DNA of 64,000 nucleotides from Paraburkholderia edwinii (GTDB lineage Bacteria > Pseudomonadota > Gammaproteobacteria > Burkholderiales > Burkholderiaceae): contig NZ_CP080096.1 of assembly GCF_019428685.1 (NCBI RefSeq), positions 1,736,001 to 1,800,000 on the forward strand, read 5' to 3'. Position numbers and translations under genes: made by a program. Position 1 is the stretch's first letter. Every line of letters begins with the position of its first letter. Below, piece by piece: positions 61,469 to 64,000 of the stretch. The notes under the pieces were generated by a model. That model made no database searches, was not told the origin of the DNA, and saw only the letters and a list, made by a program, of their open reading frames with translations.

Positions 61469-62866
61469 TTGATCGAGCAATGGCGGGAGGCCGTGCTGGC
61501 GGTGCACGGCGTTGAATCGAAATACAAGCGGCTCGTGAAGGCGATCGCCGGCGATATCGAAAGCGAGGAGTTGTCGGCGGGCACGCGCCTGCCGCCTCAG
61601 CGCGACGTTGCGTCCGAGCTGTCGATCAGTGTGCAGACCGTCACCAATGCGTATAAGGAACTCGAACGGCAAGGGCTGATCCGCTGCGAAGTGGGGCGCG
61701 GCAGTTTCGTTGCCGAGCGGGTCACCGAGGCAATGTCGACGTATATGCTCGACACGGCCGAACGCTCGGTGGTCGACTTCTCGATTGCGCGGATCATCCA
61801 CACGCCCGAACACGATGCGATGTGGCGCAAGGTCTGCGCCGCGCTCGCCGCCACCGAAGATCAACCGTGGATTCGCGCGTTCCGGCCGATCGCGGGCTTC
61901 GAACATCATCGGCAGGCGGGCATCGACTGGCTCGCGACGCTCGGCATGCCCGCATCGATCGATACGCTGCTCGTCACCAACGGCGCCGCGCATGGCATTT
62001 TCCTCGCGCTCGCGTCGCTCGTCGGTCCCGGCGATACCGTGCTTGCAGAAAGCCTGACCGACCACGGCGTGATCGGTTCGGCAAACGTGCTCGGATTTAC
62101 GCTCAAAGGGCTCGAGATCGACGAGTACGGCATACACCCTGAGCACTTCGAAGAGATGTGCGACAGCGAGCGGATTACCGCGCTCGTCTGCACGCCCACG
62201 CTAAACAATCCGACCGTCGCGATGATGCCCGAATCGCGGCGCCGCGCGATTGCGCGGATTGCGGAGCGCTATGGCGTCTATGTGATCGAAGATGGCGTGT
62301 ACGGTCCATTGCCGGTGAAACCGATTCCGCCGATTTCGAGCCTGATTCCCGAGCTATCGTTCTACTGCACGAGCCTGACGAAGTCCGTGCTCGCGGGCTT
62401 GCGCGTCGGCTTTATGACAACGCCACGCCGCCTCGCGCTGCGCGTCGAAAGCGTGCTGCGCGTGAGCAGCTGGATGGCGACGTCGCCGATAGCGGAAGTC
62501 GCGACACGCTGGATCAACGATGGCACCGCCGCGCGCCTCGTGCAGATCCAGCGCGAGCGGCTCGAAAAACGTCAGATCGCGCTGCAACAGGTGCTGGGCG
62601 AATACATTCTCGGTGCTCATCCGCATGCGCTGTCCGCGTGGTTGCGCGTGCCGGACCACTGGCAGGCGGACCGGCTCGTGCGCGAATTGCGCAATCGCGA
62701 TATCGCGGTAACGTCGCCTGACCCGTTCCTTGTGCGCGGCGCCGATCGGCCGAATGCGGTGCGCTTGTGCGTCGGCGCGGAGATTGGGGAAGACACCTAT
62801 CTCGATGCGCTTGAAACGATGCGCGACGTGTTCGAGCAATACCCGCAGGTGCACGATTTCGGCTGA
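61469..62866 (+). CDS. MocR-family regulator (GntR helix-turn-helix plus aminotransferase domain)
   Basis: A 465-residue protein. The winged helix (about 14-82, LPPQRDVASELSISVQTVTN) is joined to a fold-type-I PLP domain with K305 (SLTKSVLAGLRVGFM) as the expected Schiff-base lysine and D275 (VIEDGVYG). Such regulators sense amines or amino acids through PLP. The start is TTG 61469 with CGAGGAG. It lies 128 bases upstream of a EutB-like dehydratase, and both are preceded by AGGACAAT. EnuR, the ectoine-utilisation regulator, is of this type; that role is likely but not certain. Confidence 0.92.
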   Translation: MIEQWREAVLAVHGVESKYKRLVKAIAGDIESEELSAGTRLPPQRDVASELSISVQTVTNAYKELERQGLIRCEVGRGSFVAERVTEAMSTYMLDTAERSVVDFSIARIIHTPEHDAMWRKVCAALAATEDQPWIRAFRPIAGFEHHRQAGIDWLATLGMPASIDTLLVTNGAAHGIFLALASLVGPGDTVLAESLTDHGVIGSANVLGFTLKGLEIDEYGIHPEHFEEMCDSERITALVCTPTLNNPTVAMMPESRRRAIARIAERYGVYVIEDGVYGPLPVKPIPPISSLIPELSFYCTSLTKSVLAGLRVGFMTTPRRLALRVESVLRVSSWMATSPIAEVATRWINDGTAARLVQIQRERLEKRQIALQQVLGEYILGAHPHALSAWLRVPDHWQADRLVRELRNRDIAVTSPDPFLVRGADRPNAVRLCVGAEIGEDTYLDALETMRDVFEQYPQVHDFG

Positions 62867-62929
62867 TTTAAGGCGCTGCATTCATGCCGCGCTCGGTGGT
62901 GTTGTCGGGCAGGCACCGCTGAAATGTAC

Positions 62930-62938
62930 CAGGACAAT
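62930..62938 (+). promoter_or_regulatory. Candidate MocR operator, copy 2
   Basis: CAGGACAAT lies 57 bases upstream of the EutB-like start, at the same distance as copy 1 lies from the MocR start. Confidence 0.5.
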
Positions 62939-62994
62939 AGAAATCATTTTCTGCAACATTAGACTGGGCTTCATTCAATGAAGTATCGAAGCTC

Positions 62995-64000
62995 ATGTCT
63001 GTTCTTACGCTTGCCGACGTCTACCATGCGCGCTGCCGTCTCGAAGGCCGCGCGTACCGCTCGCCGCTGATCGAATCGGCGTCGCTGTCGGCGCTGGCGC
63101 GCACGCCGGTTTACCTGAAGCTCGAAACCGTGCAGCCGACCGGCAGCTTCAAGCTGCGCGGCGCGACGAATGCGCTCGCGCGTCTTGCGGAGCAGGGCTG
63201 CAAGCGCGTCGTGACTGCATCGACCGGCAATCACGGACGTGCGGTTGCGTATGCGGCGCGCGCACTCGGCATCGAAACTACCGTTTGCATGTCGTCGCTC
63301 GTGCCAGGCAATAAGGTCGAAGCGGTGCGCGCGCTCGGCGCGCGTGCGCATATCGTCGGCAAGAGTCAGGACGATGCGGAGGCCGAAGCATTGCGCATGA
63401 CGCGCGAAGAAGGTTTTGCCTATGTGCCGCCGTTCGATCATCTCGACGTGATCGCAGGCCAGGCGACGCTCGGACTCGAAATACTGGAAGCGTTGCCCGA
63501 TGTCGCGAATATCGTCGTGCCGTTGTCGGGCGGCGGACTTTTTGCGGGCGTCGCTTTTGCCGCAAAGCACATCAGCCCGGCGGTGCGCTTGACAGGCGTT
63601 TCCATGGAGCGCGGCGCTGCGATGCATGCGAGCCTCGAGGCGGGCAAGCCCGTACTCGTCGACGAACGGGAGACGCTTGCCGATTCGCTTGGCGGTGGCA
63701 TCGGCCTCGAAAATCGCTACACCTTTGCGCTGACGCGCGAGCTGATCGACGACGTCATTCTGCTTGACGAAGCGTCGATTGCGCGCGGGGTCGTGCATGC
63801 CTATCGGCATGAGCGGCTGGTTGTTGAAGGCGCCGCGGCGGTCGGCATCGCCGCGCTGCTCGACGGCGCATTGCGCGACACGTTGCAGGAAGACTCGCTG
63901 CAGCGCGGTCCGCTCGTGCTGATCGTGACCGGCGCGAACATCGATATCGACCAGCATCGCCGCGTAATTAACGAAGCACTCGGCAACAAAGCACGGAGCG
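62995..64000 (+). CDS. eutB: EutB-like hydroxyectoine-utilisation dehydratase (partial, 3' end outside)
   Basis: The first 335 residues of a PLP-dependent threonine-dehydratase-like enzyme are inside the window. PLP lysine K53 is in TGSFKLRGATNA, and the glycine loop is PLSGGGLFAG (about 180-189). Several segments are typical of EutB rather than of IlvA: MSSLVPGNKVEAVRALGA, GVSMERGAAMHASLEAGK, and DSLGGGIGLENRYTF. EutB is thought to dehydrate hydroxyectoine-derived intermediates. The MocR regulator just upstream supports an ectoine link. The gene continues past base 64000. Confidence 0.82.
   Translation, partial: MSVLTLADVYHARCRLEGRAYRSPLIESASLSALARTPVYLKLETVQPTGSFKLRGATNALARLAEQGCKRVVTASTGNHGRAVAYAARALGIETTVCMSSLVPGNKVEAVRALGARAHIVGKSQDDAEAEALRMTREEGFAYVPPFDHLDVIAGQATLGLEILEALPDVANIVVPLSGGGLFAGVAFAAKHISPAVRLTGVSMERGAAMHASLEAGKPVLVDERETLADSLGGGIGLENRYTFALTRELIDDVILLDEASIARGVVHAYRHERLVVEGAAAVGIAALLDGALRDTLQEDSLQRGPLVLIVTGANIDIDQHRRVINEALGNKARS

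Noticed and set aside
1..64000. CRISPR array, insertion sequence, prophage or tRNA-linked attachment site
   Set aside because: No regularly spaced repeats, transposase or integrase signature, or tRNA-like cloverleaf was seen on either strand.

Overview
The window looks like chromosomal DNA from a GC-rich Burkholderiaceae bacterium (Paraburkholderia/Caballeronia type). The evidence is the codon usage, a trimeric OmpC-type porin, densely packed LysR/GntR/LysE genes, a VgrG island and many aromatic/organic-acid catabolism families. No rRNA, tRNA, CRISPR array, insertion sequence or phage gene was recognised.

Region 1 (1-18.3 kb) is an oxalate/organic-acid island. It holds a first OFA-family carrier with a 42-residue partner peptide, a small membrane protein and a GntR regulator. 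A succinyl-CoA-ligase-like pair (sucCD-like) is divergent from a formyl-CoA:oxalate CoA-transferase (frc/YfdW-like), which is followed by an ADP-forming acyl-CoA synthetase and a fumarylacetoacetase-fold enzyme. Then come a LysR regulator divergent from a second, OxlT-like carrier, another LysR, an aldehyde dehydrogenase and a PanE-like reductase. No oxalyl-CoA decarboxylase gene is present. A 16-bp motif, TGATATAYYACATACM, recurs before the GntR unit and on both sides of the sucCD/frc divergent promoter, and is probably the operator of the island. A reasonable model is oxalate uptake, CoA transfer (succinyl-CoA as a possible donor) and reduction of oxalyl-CoA to glyoxylate.

Region 2 (18.5-44.7 kb) is mixed metabolism and regulation. 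It includes two LysE exporters, an M23 peptidase, a DUF3892-type protein, an acyl-CoA synthetase, a short H-NS-like protein, a large FAD/Fe-S dehydrogenase and an XRE-cupin regulator. A divergent OmpR-type/AraC-type pair is laid out like HrpG/HrpX(B). Also here are a 1-Cys peroxiredoxin, an ECF sigma/anti-sigma/SrpA-catalase unit, a solitary trpC, a Tat-exported molybdopterin enzyme with its cytochrome b561, a two-component system, and an AmaB-like aldehyde dehydrogenase with an FAD oxidoreductase (probably lysine/pipecolate catabolism).

Region 3 (45.1-52.0 kb) is an orphan type VI secretion island: VgrG, a 934-residue cargo with an apparent degenerate M23-like N-terminus and a GH19/lysozyme-like C-terminus, an overlapping signal-peptide-bearing probable immunity gene, an unknown gene and a small PAAR-like protein. 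Base composition falls sharply over the toxin tip and immunity gene, which suggests module exchange.

Region 4 (52.1-64 kb) holds a YdjM-like membrane protein, a lipoprotein, a porin, a HIT protein and a hypothetical exported protein. A tightly overlapping four-gene operon follows (CDP-alcohol phosphatidyltransferase, 2OG-Fe(II) oxygenase, HpnL/LPG-synthase-TM-like protein, nucleotidyltransferase) that looks like an uncharacterised lipid- or glycan-headgroup pathway. The window ends with a DHA2 transporter, a MocR regulator and the start of a EutB-like dehydratase; the last two share a promoter motif and suggest ectoine use.
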